From the NCBI GenBank assembly GCA_007123575.1, contig SKKV01000020.1:1-27898 (forward strand): a stretch of DNA of 27,898 bases, read 5' to 3'. Numbering within the stretch: the stretch's first letter is position 1; each line of letters begins with the position of its first letter. The position numbers and the translations under genes are program-made. Below the pieces are notes generated by a model, which had not been told where the DNA came from, searched no databases, and worked only from the letters and a program-made list of their open reading frames with translations. Of this stretch, positions 8,325 to 16,295 are shown in pieces. This DNA is from Wenzhouxiangella sp. Its GTDB lineage: Bacteria; Pseudomonadota; Gammaproteobacteria; Xanthomonadales; Wenzhouxiangellaceae.

Positions 8325-10336
8325 TCCATCATCGCCTCGAGCTGGGCAACAAGCTGTGGCCAGTCCACTAATCGGCGATGACCGATGATATCCAGGCGCG
8401 GCAATGCCCTGCCCTCGACAATGTAGAAGCCACCGGACTCATGCCTGGCGACACCGTCAATATGGCAGATATTGTTGGCCAGCCGGCAGGCCAGGCCGGC
8501 CCGGCGATAGGGAAAGTCCTCGAATACCCGGAGCACGGTGCCCGTCATCAAGGCCCCGCCGGCGCCTCCCAGACTGGACAGATTTTCAACCGCTCGCTGA
8601 CTGATCCGGCGGCGCGGGACGTCCTCATGGGTGAACAGGCGCGTATCCATTCGCACCGGCCGCCAGTCGAGCAGGCGCAGATCACGCATCCAGCCCGATG
8701 CCTGTCCTTCCATGCGCCCGAAGTTGAAAGCCCCGGTCAATTCCAGCAAGTCGAGTCGGCTGATCTGGACCTGGGCGGACAGCGCCGGCAAGGTGCCGAA
8801 CGGCCGTTCGATTGCCAGCTCATCCAGCGCTATTGTCCCGGAGAAAGCCTTAACCAGGATGCCGCCGGAAAAGCCCAGGCGCTCATCGGCATACTTGATG
8901 CCGGGGAATTCGCCCGACAGCTGGCCGCCAAACTCGGGCCATCCGAGCTGGCGAGTCAATCGGGTTAGGCTCAGGGGGCGAATGCGAGCATCCATTCGCA
9001 AGCCAGCCGTTTCGTCATCACCGCGCTGCCAGCTCAGTTGATCAACCACCACCGCACCGTCCAGCAGCGGCATCTCCAACGGCGCCAACAAGACAAGACC
9101 TGCATCCTGGCGTTTCAGGCGCAGGCGAGACGACCCAAACGGCAAGCCATAAACTTCCAGTTCATCCCAGGACAGGTCGGACTCCGAGCCCTCAAATTCC
9201 CAGCCCAGCGATCCCGAGAAACCCTCAATTTTGACCCGGCCCGAAGGGTCGAACAGATCTAGCCGATCCACCGTAGCATTGCCGGCCCAGCCCCGCTCGA
9301 AGCTCCAGCTCGCCCGTCCGCGAAATGCTCCCTGCGTCTGCAAGTCACCAAAGCCGACCTGCCCCGCTGGCCCCTCTGCCCAGCGCTGCCAAAAAGCCGG
9401 GAGTTTGACCTCGATTTCACCCAACTCAAGCGCGGTCAGACCTGGACCATCATCACCCACCTCAAACAGGGCGCTGCCAGTAATCGCCAGCGCGCCGGGA
9501 TCGGTAAAGTCCAAGCGCGAGAAGCGCCACTGTTGCGAGCCATCCAGCCGGCCAGCAAACTCCAGCCGAAGCGGCTGTTGTGGTGCCGGAAGATAAACCG
9601 GCCCGGCAAGCACTTCGCCGGCGTGTTGGCTTAGCTTCCCTGACCAATGCGGGTTTTGCTCCAGGTGTGAGACGTTCAGTTCTAGTGAAATGCCCAGGCC
9701 TTCAGCAGCGATCAGGCCATCCTCGGTGTCAAGATTCACCGCTTCAAACTGGAAATCAGCATTCAGCGAATCATCGACCGGCCAGCGCGCCTGACCATTC
9801 AGTCGGCCCTCAAGCAGGGTCAGGCCCGCCGGTGCCAGCAGTATCTTCGGTAATAATGAGAGATCAAAGTCGCGAAAAACCGCCGCTGCCTGGACATCGG
9901 CCGGCCTTTGTTCGGGCACGTTCACGGCCAGTTCCCAGCCCCGGCCCAACACGGCAACCTGCCATTCATCGTCGCCTTGCGCCACGGAAAAATTGGCTGT
10001 CAGTTCGATATCCTCGTCCAAACGCCAGTTCAATTGGCCAAGCTCACAGCCCGGCAAGGCCACCTCTGGGCTGGCCGCGCAGCTCGCCGTCCAATCGCCC
10101 AGATAGGTTCCATCGTGCTGCGCCAGACCAACCAGCCTGGCCTGCCAGCCACCCGCCGGGCCAACTTGGTATTCAAACGACACCTCCTGCCAGGTAACCG
10201 GACCGGCTTGGCCGGGGCCGACACTCACGGACAGATCCCCCGCCTCAACCATCGGGCCGAAAAATACGGCCAACATCACCAGCCCATACGTCATTGCGAC
10301 CCGAGTCCGGCTATAGTTAGGCGATGGACGTCTCAT
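8321..10336 (-). CDS. Large AsmA-like / YdbH-like envelope protein
   Basis: About 671 residues. An N-terminal signal sequence (MTYGLVMLAVFFGPMVEA) precedes a long beta-rich region. The C-terminal third holds LDLLELTGAFNFGRMEGQASG, LRLLDWRPVRMDTRLFT and RRRISQRAVENLSSLGG, segments that resemble the YdbH family of AsmA-like proteins. In E. coli these proteins bridge the periplasm and carry phospholipid toward the outer membrane. The usual ynbE and ydbL partners are not next to it, so the assignment rests on the C-terminal resemblance. The 5' end is ambiguous: ATG at 10336 gives a charged n-region (MRRPSPNYSRTR) before the hydrophobic core, whereas ATG at 10294 starts directly at MTYGL. Neither has a good Shine-Dalgarno. 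If 10336 is used it overlaps the divergent regulator gene by 13 bp. Confidence 0.75.
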   Translation of the reverse strand: MRRPSPNYSRTRVAMTYGLVMLAVFFGPMVEAGDLSVSVGPGQAGPVTWQEVSFEYQVGPAGGWQARLVGLAQHDGTYLGDWTASCAASPEVALPGCELGQLNWRLDEDIELTANFSVAQGDDEWQVAVLGRGWELAVNVPEQRPADVQAAAVFRDFDLSLLPKILLAPAGLTLLEGRLNGQARWPVDDSLNADFQFEAVNLDTEDGLIAAEGLGISLELNVSHLEQNPHWSGKLSQHAGEVLAGPVYLPAPQQPLRLEFAGRLDGSQQWRFSRLDFTDPGALAITGSALFEVGDDGPGLTALELGEIEVKLPAFWQRWAEGPAGQVGFGDLQTQGAFRGRASWSFERGWAGNATVDRLDLFDPSGRVKIEGFSGSLGWEFEGSESDLSWDELEVYGLPFGSSRLRLKRQDAGLVLLAPLEMPLLDGAVVVDQLSWQRGDDETAGLRMDARIRPLSLTRLTRQLGWPEFGGQLSGEFPGIKYADERLGFSGGILVKAFSGTIALDELAIERPFGTLPALSAQVQISRLDLLELTGAFNFGRMEGQASGWMRDLRLLDWRPVRMDTRLFTHEDVPRRRISQRAVENLSSLGGAGGALMTGTVLRVFEDFPYRRAGLACRLANNICHIDGVARHESGGFYIVEGRALPRLDIIGHRRLVDWPQLVAQLEAMMD

Positions 10337-11094
10337 CAAATCACGCTATGCTGGCCAGGCTAAATGTTCTGGTAGTTGACGATCATGAGATCAACCGCGA
10401 GTTTCTGCGCGCGGGAATTGGCCGGCTCGTTAAGCGTATCGTGCTGGCCAAAAACGGTATCGAAGCCGTAGAGCTGTGTGAATACCATGAGTTTGACGTG
10501 ATCCTGATGGATCTGCATATGCCGCAGATGGATGGACTGGCCACAGCCAACAGGATACGCGATCTCGGCAAAGCTTCTTCATCGGCGCGCATGATCATTC
10601 TGACCGCTGACACTCGCCCGGAAGAAAAACGTCGCCTGCTTGACGCCGGGTTCGACACCTACCTTAACAAACCTGTATCGATTCAGCAGTTGGCCAAGGC
10701 CATTGAGGCCGTCATGCGACCGGGCTCCAGCCAGGTCGGCGGTGGCGGCGACAGAGACAGCCATTCGAGCCTGATTGATCACCGCAAGGCATTGTCGGCT
10801 GCCAACCAAGATGATGACTTGGTCAAGCAACTGACCGCCATGCTGATCACGGAGCTGGATCAGGGACTGCCGCGCCTGGATCAGATGCTGATCAACGGTC
10901 AATTCGATCAGGCCAGTGGCTTGTTGCACCAGTGGGCAGGTGCAGCCGGCTACGCTGGCGCCAGCCGATTCGTTGAAGCCTGCCGCAGCTTGCGCCGATG
11001 CCTGGAAATGGGGTCAAAGTCTTCGCCCGGCACCGCCTACCTTGACTTCCTCCGTGTGACCTCTGCGTCGATGAGGGTGTTGAGCCAATCGTGA
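10324..11094 (+). CDS. Receiver-HPt phosphorelay protein
   Basis: Protein of 256 residues. The receiver domain (14-133) keeps all key residues: acidic pair Asp19/Asp20, phospho-acceptor Asp63 in LMDLHMPQMDG, Thr94 and Lys116 in LNKPV. A Gly/Ser linker leads to an HPt-like domain (about 150-256), where LLHQWAGAAGYAGA places a candidate phospho-histidine at 202. No DNA-binding output domain is present. Such a module matches the C-terminal half of a BarA/ArcB-type hybrid kinase on its own, so it may shuttle phosphate between a separate kinase and a response regulator. The start could be ATG 10324 or ATG 10348; a TATAGT -10-like box at 10312-10317 would place the transcript start almost at 10324 (leaderless) or 24 nt before 10348. 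Overlaps the next gene at GTGA. Confidence 0.9.
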   Translation: MDVSSNHAMLARLNVLVVDDHEINREFLRAGIGRLVKRIVLAKNGIEAVELCEYHEFDVILMDLHMPQMDGLATANRIRDLGKASSSARMIILTADTRPEEKRRLLDAGFDTYLNKPVSIQQLAKAIEAVMRPGSSQVGGGGDRDSHSSLIDHRKALSAANQDDDLVKQLTAMLITELDQGLPRLDQMLINGQFDQASGLLHQWAGAAGYAGASRFVEACRSLRRCLEMGSKSSPGTAYLDFLRVTSASMRVLSQS

Positions 11095-12029
11095 ACGCCG
11101 AGATCCAAAGGCAGCCAGCGCACCATCGTTCCGGCGTGCTTATCGCGAGCCTGTGGATGCTGGCTTTGCTGCTTAACACTGGCTGCGTCAACACAGCAGG
11201 ACATTGGAAGCTGGAACCGGATGGGGAAAATGTCGGAGTACACAACGAGCGTGCCGCAGTGCCGAACAGCTTCGAGGAAGAGGTTATCAGGGCTAAAGAA
11301 CAGCATGAACTGGCGACCGATGCACGCAGCCTCGACCAAGCAATTGATGCCCTGCAGACGCTACTTGACCAACAGCCGAATAATACAGCGCTGCAAGTTG
11401 AGCTTGCTGAGGCACTTGTGCTGTTTGGTGCCGCCTATGAAAAACGTCGCGGAAAAAAAAGGAACCGCTTCAAGACGGCTCAGAAACACGCCGAAAGCGC
11501 CCTTTTGAGTAACCCGGCCTTTCGCGCTGCCCTCGAGGCTGGGAAACGCCCCGGCCAGGCCGCCAGCAAGTTGGAGATTGCCGACTTGCCTGCCATGGTG
11601 ATATGGGCCACCGCTACCGCCTATCTATTCGACGAGGGCATGACCGGACTCGACCGACTGAGGCGTTTTCGCGGTCTGGAAGATTTGCGCCTCATGATGG
11701 AACGCGCCATGGCGCTGGCACCCGAACACGAATACGGACTGGTCCCCTTCTCTTTGGCCATTTTTTATATTGCCGCACCGCCGATCGCCGGCGGCGATAG
11801 ACAGTTGGCGGCCAAGCTGATTGAGCAGGCGATTGCGACACCGGGGGTATCGCTGTTGCCGCGCTGGGGCCGCGCGCGCTATCTGCACTCCTTGACCGGC
11901 AACCGGGAGGCGCTGCGCCAAGATCTGGAGTGGGTGCTTGCCCAGGACCCGGCTGCGGTTGACAGCCCTTATCGCTGGAACGTTTTTGTGCAGCGCGATT
12001 CGCAGAGAATGCTGGAAGGTCTACAGTGA
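11091..12029 (+). CDS. TatT-like lipoprotein (TRAP transporter T-component family)
   Basis: Predicted lipoprotein of 312 residues. A hydrophobic helix ends in the lipobox LLNTGC with Cys32. The rest is all helical with TPR-like repeats (ALQTLLDQQPNNTALQVELA; ADLPAMVIWATATAYLF; ALAPEHEYGLVPFSLAIFY; LAAKLIEQAIATPGVSLLPR), matching the TatT family first described with a TRAP substrate-binding protein in Treponema. No TRAP transporter or binding-protein gene is near. The GTG start overlaps the receiver-HPt stop by 4 bp, indicating coupling. The stop overlaps that of the convergent photolyase gene by 9 bp. Confidence 0.82.
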   Translation: MNAEIQRQPAHHRSGVLIASLWMLALLLNTGCVNTAGHWKLEPDGENVGVHNERAAVPNSFEEEVIRAKEQHELATDARSLDQAIDALQTLLDQQPNNTALQVELAEALVLFGAAYEKRRGKKRNRFKTAQKHAESALLSNPAFRAALEAGKRPGQAASKLEIADLPAMVIWATATAYLFDEGMTGLDRLRRFRGLEDLRLMMERAMALAPEHEYGLVPFSLAIFYIAAPPIAGGDRQLAAKLIEQAIATPGVSLLPRWGRARYLHSLTGNREALRQDLEWVLAQDPAAVDSPYRWNVFVQRDSQRMLEGLQ

Positions 12030-13547
12030 GCCGGCATTTTTTCTGATCCAGGAAGCGCGGCCCCGGATGTCCTGCAGCCTGCTTCCATCCATCCGGTCAA
12101 GATTCTTGTACATCATGCCCATCCGGTTATTGCCGCGCAGCCGCTCGCGGTTTCGATCCAGAAAATCCCAATACAGCGCATTGAATGGGCAGGCCTCTTC
12201 GCCCAACGTATCGGCCACCTTGTAAGGACATTGCTTGCAGTAGTTACTCATGCGCTGAATATACTTTCCGCTGGCCGCGTAAGGTTTGGATCCCAGCAAG
12301 CCACCATCGGCATGCATGACCATGCCGAGCGTGTTGGGCAATTCGACCCAGTCATAGGCATCAGCATAGACAGCCAGATACCACTCGCAAATCTCTTTTG
12401 GCAAGACTCCGAAAATCAACGCAAAGTTGCCGGTCACCATCAGGCGCTGAATATGGTGGGCATAGGCATTTCTTCGGGTCGCGTCAATCGTCTTGGCGAG
12501 GCAACGCATGCGGGTATCCCCAGTCCAGTACCAGTCAGGCAGCGACTGCTGGCTGTCAAGCTCATTCATTTCGGCGTATTCAGGCATTTTCATCCAGTAA
12601 ATGCCCCGCACGTATTCACGCCAACCGATCACCTGGCGAATAAAGCCCTCCACGGCGTTGATTGGAGCATGACCTTCATCCAGCGCCTTCTCAGCCGCCT
12701 GACAGACATCAATTGGATCGAGCAGCCCAAGATTCAGGCTGAATGACAATCGGCTGTGGAACAGCCAATCCTCATCGTCAGCCATGGCGTCCTGGAAGTC
12801 ACCAAAGTTCGGCAACGCCGACCGCACGAAGTGGGCCAGCGCCTGTTGAGCCTGGCCTCTGGTCACAGGAAGATCAAAATCCTCCAGGGTGCCAAACGTG
12901 TCCATCTGCTCGGCAACCAATCTCAACACTTCCTGAGTAGTCTTGTCGGGCGCAAAGCGCATGGGGCGGGCGGCCGCTGGATCACCACGCCAGCGCTTGC
13001 GATTGTCACGGTCATAATTCCACTGCCCGCCGCGCGGCTTGTCACCATCCATAAGCAAGGCGGTCCGTCTGCGCATCTGGCGATAGAAATATTCCATGCG
13101 CAGCTGCTTGCGGCCGCCTGCCCAGCGCTCGAATTCTTCGAGGGAGCTGACAAAACGCGTGTCGGGCAAAACCGTCACTGGCTTGCTGAATTTCTTTTCC
13201 CAGGTGCGAGCCTCCTCAAGCACTCGCCATTCGCCGGGCCAGCTCAACAAAACTTCATCAAAATCGCGGTCATCAAGGGCTCGTGCCACCAGGTCGGTGA
13301 AGGTCTTGCACGCTGAACCGCCATCAAACTTGTGGTACAGGACAGCCCACCCGGCTTGACGCAGCATCTCGGCACGATGGCGCATGGCCGCCAGAATCAT
13401 GGCCACTTTCTTGCCGTGATGCCAGACATAGCCGGTTTCCTCCGCCAGCTCGCCCATCAGCAAGCAATCGCTTTCGGGATCCAGGCAGTCAAGAACCGCG
13501 TGATTTTCATTCAGTTGATCACCAAATATCAGACCCAGGCGCGGCAT
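12021..13547 (-). CDS. phrB: FeS-type bacterial cryptochrome / (6-4) photolyase (PhrB/CryPro family)
   Basis: Flavoprotein of 508 residues in the photolyase-related (DPRP) family, whose characterised members repair (6-4) photoproducts with blue light. With the ATG at 13547 the four cysteines that bind the [4Fe-4S] cluster fall at 349, 437, 440 and 453. Their spacing (88, 3, 13) equals that of Agrobacterium PhrB (350, 438, 441, 454). Other family marks are RLGLIFGDQLNENH at the N-terminus, the antenna-domain segment MEYFYRQMRRRTALLMDG, and YANLW-region equivalents near VRGIYWMKMPEY. The start is chosen because GGAG lies 6 bp upstream; ATGs at 13553 and 13559 leave the Shine-Dalgarno too close or absent. 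Divergent from ompW. Confidence 0.93.
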   Translation of the reverse strand: MPRLGLIFGDQLNENHAVLDCLDPESDCLLMGELAEETGYVWHHGKKVAMILAAMRHRAEMLRQAGWAVLYHKFDGGSACKTFTDLVARALDDRDFDEVLLSWPGEWRVLEEARTWEKKFSKPVTVLPDTRFVSSLEEFERWAGGRKQLRMEYFYRQMRRRTALLMDGDKPRGGQWNYDRDNRKRWRGDPAAARPMRFAPDKTTQEVLRLVAEQMDTFGTLEDFDLPVTRGQAQQALAHFVRSALPNFGDFQDAMADDEDWLFHSRLSFSLNLGLLDPIDVCQAAEKALDEGHAPINAVEGFIRQVIGWREYVRGIYWMKMPEYAEMNELDSQQSLPDWYWTGDTRMRCLAKTIDATRRNAYAHHIQRLMVTGNFALIFGVLPKEICEWYLAVYADAYDWVELPNTLGMVMHADGGLLGSKPYAASGKYIQRMSNYCKQCPYKVADTLGEEACPFNALYWDFLDRNRERLRGNNRMGMMYKNLDRMDGSRLQDIRGRASWIRKNAGSL

Positions 13548-13644
13548 TCTCATCTCCATTGCTGGACATATCGTCGCTGTCAACAGACGGCCTGAGACGG
13601 TAGCACGCCTGAAACAATCCGATGTGCAGGTTTTTGATCGGGAT

Positions 13645-13658
13645 TTGACGCCGGTCAA
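13645..13658. promoter_or_regulatory. CRP/FNR-type binding site upstream of ompW
   Basis: Perfect palindrome TTGAC-GCCG-GTCAA, the 5-4-5 layout used by CRP/FNR-superfamily regulators (FNR consensus TTGAT-N4-ATCAA). Its centre lies about 41 bp before the start site predicted from the -10 box at 13680-13685, the classic class II activator position. Confidence 0.6.
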
Positions 13659-13679
13659 GTCATGCCCAACGTCAGCCCG

Positions 13680-13685
13680 TACACT
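13680..13685 (+). promoter_or_regulatory. Candidate -10 box for ompW
   Basis: TACACT matches the -10 consensus at four of six positions. There is no good -35, as expected for an activator-dependent promoter. Predicted start near 13692, leader about 38 nt. Confidence 0.45.
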
Positions 13686-13729
13686 GAATCTCAACACACG
13701 AGTTCCTTACAACCCAACGGAGAGAAACA

Positions 13730-14461
13730 ATGAAACGTCATCTTTTGGTCCTGGCCGCCGCTGGCCTGCTGTGTGCCAACGCCGCCGCGCAGTCTCAAGG
13801 CGACTGGATCGTTCGGGCCGGCTTTGGCTATGTCAGTCCCGACACATCCAGCAACAATTTGGTCTTTGAAGGGATAGAGCTTGAAGGCTATCAAATTGAT
13901 GTTGGCAAGAACACGCGCCCGGTATTCAACCTGACCTGGATGGCAACCGACCGGGTCGGCGTTGAGTTACTGGCTGCCTGGCCGTTCAAGCACAATATCC
14001 GTGGTGATGAGGTGCTTACTGGCCTTGGCAAGCTTGGTGATACCAAACATCTGCCTCCCGTTTTGGGCCTGCAATATCACTTTCTCCCCAACGAACGCTT
14101 TCGCCCATACGCCGGCCTTGGCCTTAACTACACCTATTTTTTCGATGAAAGCACCACGCCGGCCCTGCACGACGGCATCATCGGCACTGCCAATTCGGCT
14201 CTGGGCACAGGCTATACCGGCGGCGATACCCGCATGAGTATCAGGAATTCCTTTGGACTGGCCTTGCAACTGGGGGCTGACATTCAGCTCAACGAAACGT
14301 TTTTTCTCAACTTCGATTTGCGTTGGATTGACATCACGGCCGATGCTCGCCTGACAACCCGTACCATTGACACTAACGGCAACGAGGTAACGCTCAGTAG
14401 TCGGGTCAAAGCCGATATCGACCCTTGGGTTTTCTCAACCACCGTGGGCGTTCGCTTCTAA
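13730..14461 (+). CDS. ompW: OmpW-family outer-membrane protein
   Basis: Eight-stranded beta-barrel porin family, thought to pass small hydrophobic compounds through the outer membrane. The 243-residue precursor has a clear signal peptide (MKRHLLVLAAAGLLCANAAA, cleaved before QSQGDW). The mature part starts with WIVRAGFGYVSPD, followed by VFNLTWMATDRVGVELLAAW, LQYHFLPNERFRPYAGLGLN, an extended loop, LNETFFLNFDLRWIDI and the terminal strand ending VGVRF, with the C-terminal Phe that barrel proteins need for BAM recognition. GGAG lies 8 bp before the ATG. Regulation by oxygen or redox state is suggested by the CRP/FNR-type site; E. coli ompW is also FNR-responsive. A strong terminator follows. 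Confidence 0.95.
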   Translation: MKRHLLVLAAAGLLCANAAAQSQGDWIVRAGFGYVSPDTSSNNLVFEGIELEGYQIDVGKNTRPVFNLTWMATDRVGVELLAAWPFKHNIRGDEVLTGLGKLGDTKHLPPVLGLQYHFLPNERFRPYAGLGLNYTYFFDESTTPALHDGIIGTANSALGTGYTGGDTRMSIRNSFGLALQLGADIQLNETFFLNFDLRWIDITADARLTTRTIDTNGNEVTLSSRVKADIDPWVFSTTVGVRF

Positions 14462-14494
14462 ACGTTTGCCGACCCCTTTAATTCAGGCCCTCAG

Positions 14495-14522
14495 AAGCGC
14501 CGGGTGCATCCGGCGCTTTTTT
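14495..14522 (+). terminator. Intrinsic terminator after ompW
   Basis: Perfect 9-bp stem AAGCGCCGG / CCGGCGCTT with a 6-base loop GTGCAT, running into TTTTTT and then CTTTT. Confidence 0.92.
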
Positions 14523-14593
14523 CTTTTCCGACCTACCCTCGCCAGCAATCGGTATAGACTAAAAATACGCATTCACCAATTCTTAGCCATCAT

Positions 14594-15679
14594 ATGGGCC
14601 CAGCCACCCACTATCTGGATATCGACCACCCCTTTCTGCTGTATCGTGGCGAGAAGCTGCCCAGCTTGCGCCTGGCGTATGAAACCTGGGGTGAGCTCAA
14701 TCAGGCGAAATCCAACGCTATCTTGATCATGACCGGGCTGTCTCCTGGCGCTCACGCGGCTTCCAGCCGTCGAGACCCGGCACCGGGCTGGTGGGAAGAG
14801 ATGATTGGCCCCGGTCGCCCGATTGACACCGACAAGTATTTCGTTCTCTGCGTCAACTCCCTGGGCTCCTGCAAGGGCTCCACCGGTCCGGCCAGCATCA
14901 ATCCTGAAACGGGTCGTCCCTGGCGGCTATCATTTCCCGAGCTGGCCATTGAGGATATCGCCCGCGCTACCCGGCTAGTGGTCGAGAATCTGGCGATTGA
15001 CATGCTGCATGCCGTAATTGGGCCATCCATGGGCGGACTTACAACCATGGCTTGGCTGAAACTGTTCCCCAAAACCACACGCCATGTCGCGCTGATTTCC
15101 ACGTCATGTTCGGCCACCCCCTTCGCCATTGCCATTCGCTCCTTGCAGCGCGAGGCCATCGTAACGGATCGCAACTTCCGCGGCGGCGCCTACACCGAGG
15201 ATGATTGGCCCGAAGTAGGCATGCGTCTGGCCCGCAAGCTGGGCATGATCACTTACCGCTCATCGACTGAGTGGCGCCAGCGTTTCGGGCGGAAACGTCA
15301 GGACTATTTCCCGCAAACATTGTTCGGCATGCGCTTCGAGGTGGAGTCCTACCTGGAGACGCATGCGCGAAAATTCGTCGGCCAGTTCGATCCCTGCTGC
15401 TACCTGTACCTGTCCCGGGCGATGGATATGTTCGATGCCTGCGATACCGATGAAAGTCTGAAATCGCTGTTTTCACGCAGCTTCGATGGTCATGCGCTGG
15501 TGATTGGTGTCGATAGCGACATTCTGTTCCCCCTGGACCAGCAGCAGGATCTTGCCAGCGCACTTGAATCCGCCGGCTGCGAGGTCAGCTACCATGCCTT
15601 GAGCTCGGTCCAGGGCCACGATGCCTTTCTGGTAGACTTTGAGCGATTCGGACCACCAATCAGGGAGTGGCTGGGATGA
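14594..15679 (+). CDS. metX: MetX-family O-acyltransferase, likely serine O-succinyltransferase
   Basis: Alpha/beta-hydrolase acyltransferase of 361 residues. The nucleophile elbow GPSMGG puts Ser145 in place; the rest of the triad is Asp309 (VDSDILFP) and His342 (QGHDAFL). The N-terminal half (LIMTGLSPGAHA, PAPGWWEEMIGPG, CVNSLGSCKGSTGPASINP) and C-terminal half (EVESYLETHARKFV, FDPCCYLYLSRAMD) closely resemble the Xanthomonas-type enzymes shown to make O-succinylserine from serine and succinyl-CoA, as recalled from the family rather than searched. These feed cysteine synthesis in place of CysE. Homoserine O-acetyl- or O-succinyltransferase is the alternative. No clear Shine-Dalgarno precedes the ATG at 14594. 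The stop overlaps the cysteine dioxygenase start by 4 bp. Confidence 0.87.
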   Translation: MGPATHYLDIDHPFLLYRGEKLPSLRLAYETWGELNQAKSNAILIMTGLSPGAHAASSRRDPAPGWWEEMIGPGRPIDTDKYFVLCVNSLGSCKGSTGPASINPETGRPWRLSFPELAIEDIARATRLVVENLAIDMLHAVIGPSMGGLTTMAWLKLFPKTTRHVALISTSCSATPFAIAIRSLQREAIVTDRNFRGGAYTEDDWPEVGMRLARKLGMITYRSSTEWRQRFGRKRQDYFPQTLFGMRFEVESYLETHARKFVGQFDPCCYLYLSRAMDMFDACDTDESLKSLFSRSFDGHALVIGVDSDILFPLDQQQDLASALESAGCEVSYHALSSVQGHDAFLVDFERFGPPIREWLG

Positions 15680-16248
15680 GCCTGAATTTTCAAGGCAAGG
15701 CAATCATGCTGGAAAAGGTCGATCGCGCCGTCAGCGGAGATTGCCCGAAAACAATCACGGATTGCTTGAGAGACGCTCTGTGCGAGATGATGAACGACGG
15801 TCGCATCGTTTTGCCCAATTGCGTCTTCGAACATCATCCCGACCATTATTGTCGGCGGCTGCTGCACCAACATCAGGAGCATGGATATTCGATTCTGGCC
15901 ATGACCTGGGGCCCGGGTCAAGGCACCCCGATTCATGATCATGCCGGCATGTGGTGTGTCGAAGCCGTCTGGCAGGGCCAGATCGAGGTTGTCCAATACG
16001 AGCTAATGGAGAGCAATGGCGATCACTTTCGACTGGAACCACGGACTACCATGCGAACCGGTGTTGGTAGCGCTGGCAGCCTTATTCCTCCGCACGAGTA
16101 TCACACCATAGCCAACCCGGATCAGCAGTTCGCTGCCGTCACCATTCACATTTATGCTGGCGAAATGGACCACTGCAGCGTCTTTGCGGCCGAAGGCAAC
16201 GACTGGTATCGACGTCAGGACCGTCGCCTGAGCCTGGACGCTGCCTGA
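15676..16248 (+). CDS. Cysteine dioxygenase family protein
   Basis: Non-haem iron cupin of 190 residues that would oxidise cysteine to cysteine sulfinate with O2. Iron ligands are His87 and His89 (PIHDHAG) and His143 (PHEYH). Arg60 (HYCRRLL) aligns with the cysteine-carboxylate Arg60 of mammalian CDO, favouring cysteine over 3-mercaptopropionate. Cys94 and Tyr160 (TIHIY) align with the Cys93-Tyr157 pair that forms a thioether cross-link in mammalian CDO; His158 aligns with His155. The ATG at 15676 overlaps the metX stop (ATGA) with GGGAG 8 bp upstream. Co-transcription with metX is expected. Confidence 0.88.
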   Translation: MSLNFQGKAIMLEKVDRAVSGDCPKTITDCLRDALCEMMNDGRIVLPNCVFEHHPDHYCRRLLHQHQEHGYSILAMTWGPGQGTPIHDHAGMWCVEAVWQGQIEVVQYELMESNGDHFRLEPRTTMRTGVGSAGSLIPPHEYHTIANPDQQFAAVTIHIYAGEMDHCSVFAAEGNDWYRRQDRRLSLDAA

Positions 16249-16251
16249 CCC

Positions 16252-16280
16252 TTTACAAGTGAGCTCTCAGCGAAGACAAT
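16252..16280 (+). promoter_or_regulatory. Promoter of tRNA-Leu
   Basis: TTTACA (16252-16257, five of six) and GACAAT (16275-16280, four of six) are exactly 17 bp apart, starting just after the cysteine dioxygenase stop. The mature tRNA begins 15 bp after the -10 box. Confidence 0.55.
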
Positions 16281-16295
16281 AAGCGTCCTTGCCCT

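Noticed and set aside
9580..10197. Plus-strand open frame opposite the YdbH-like gene
   Set aside because: Low-complexity Pro/Arg-rich translation typical of an antisense frame; the minus strand has a signal peptide and family motifs.
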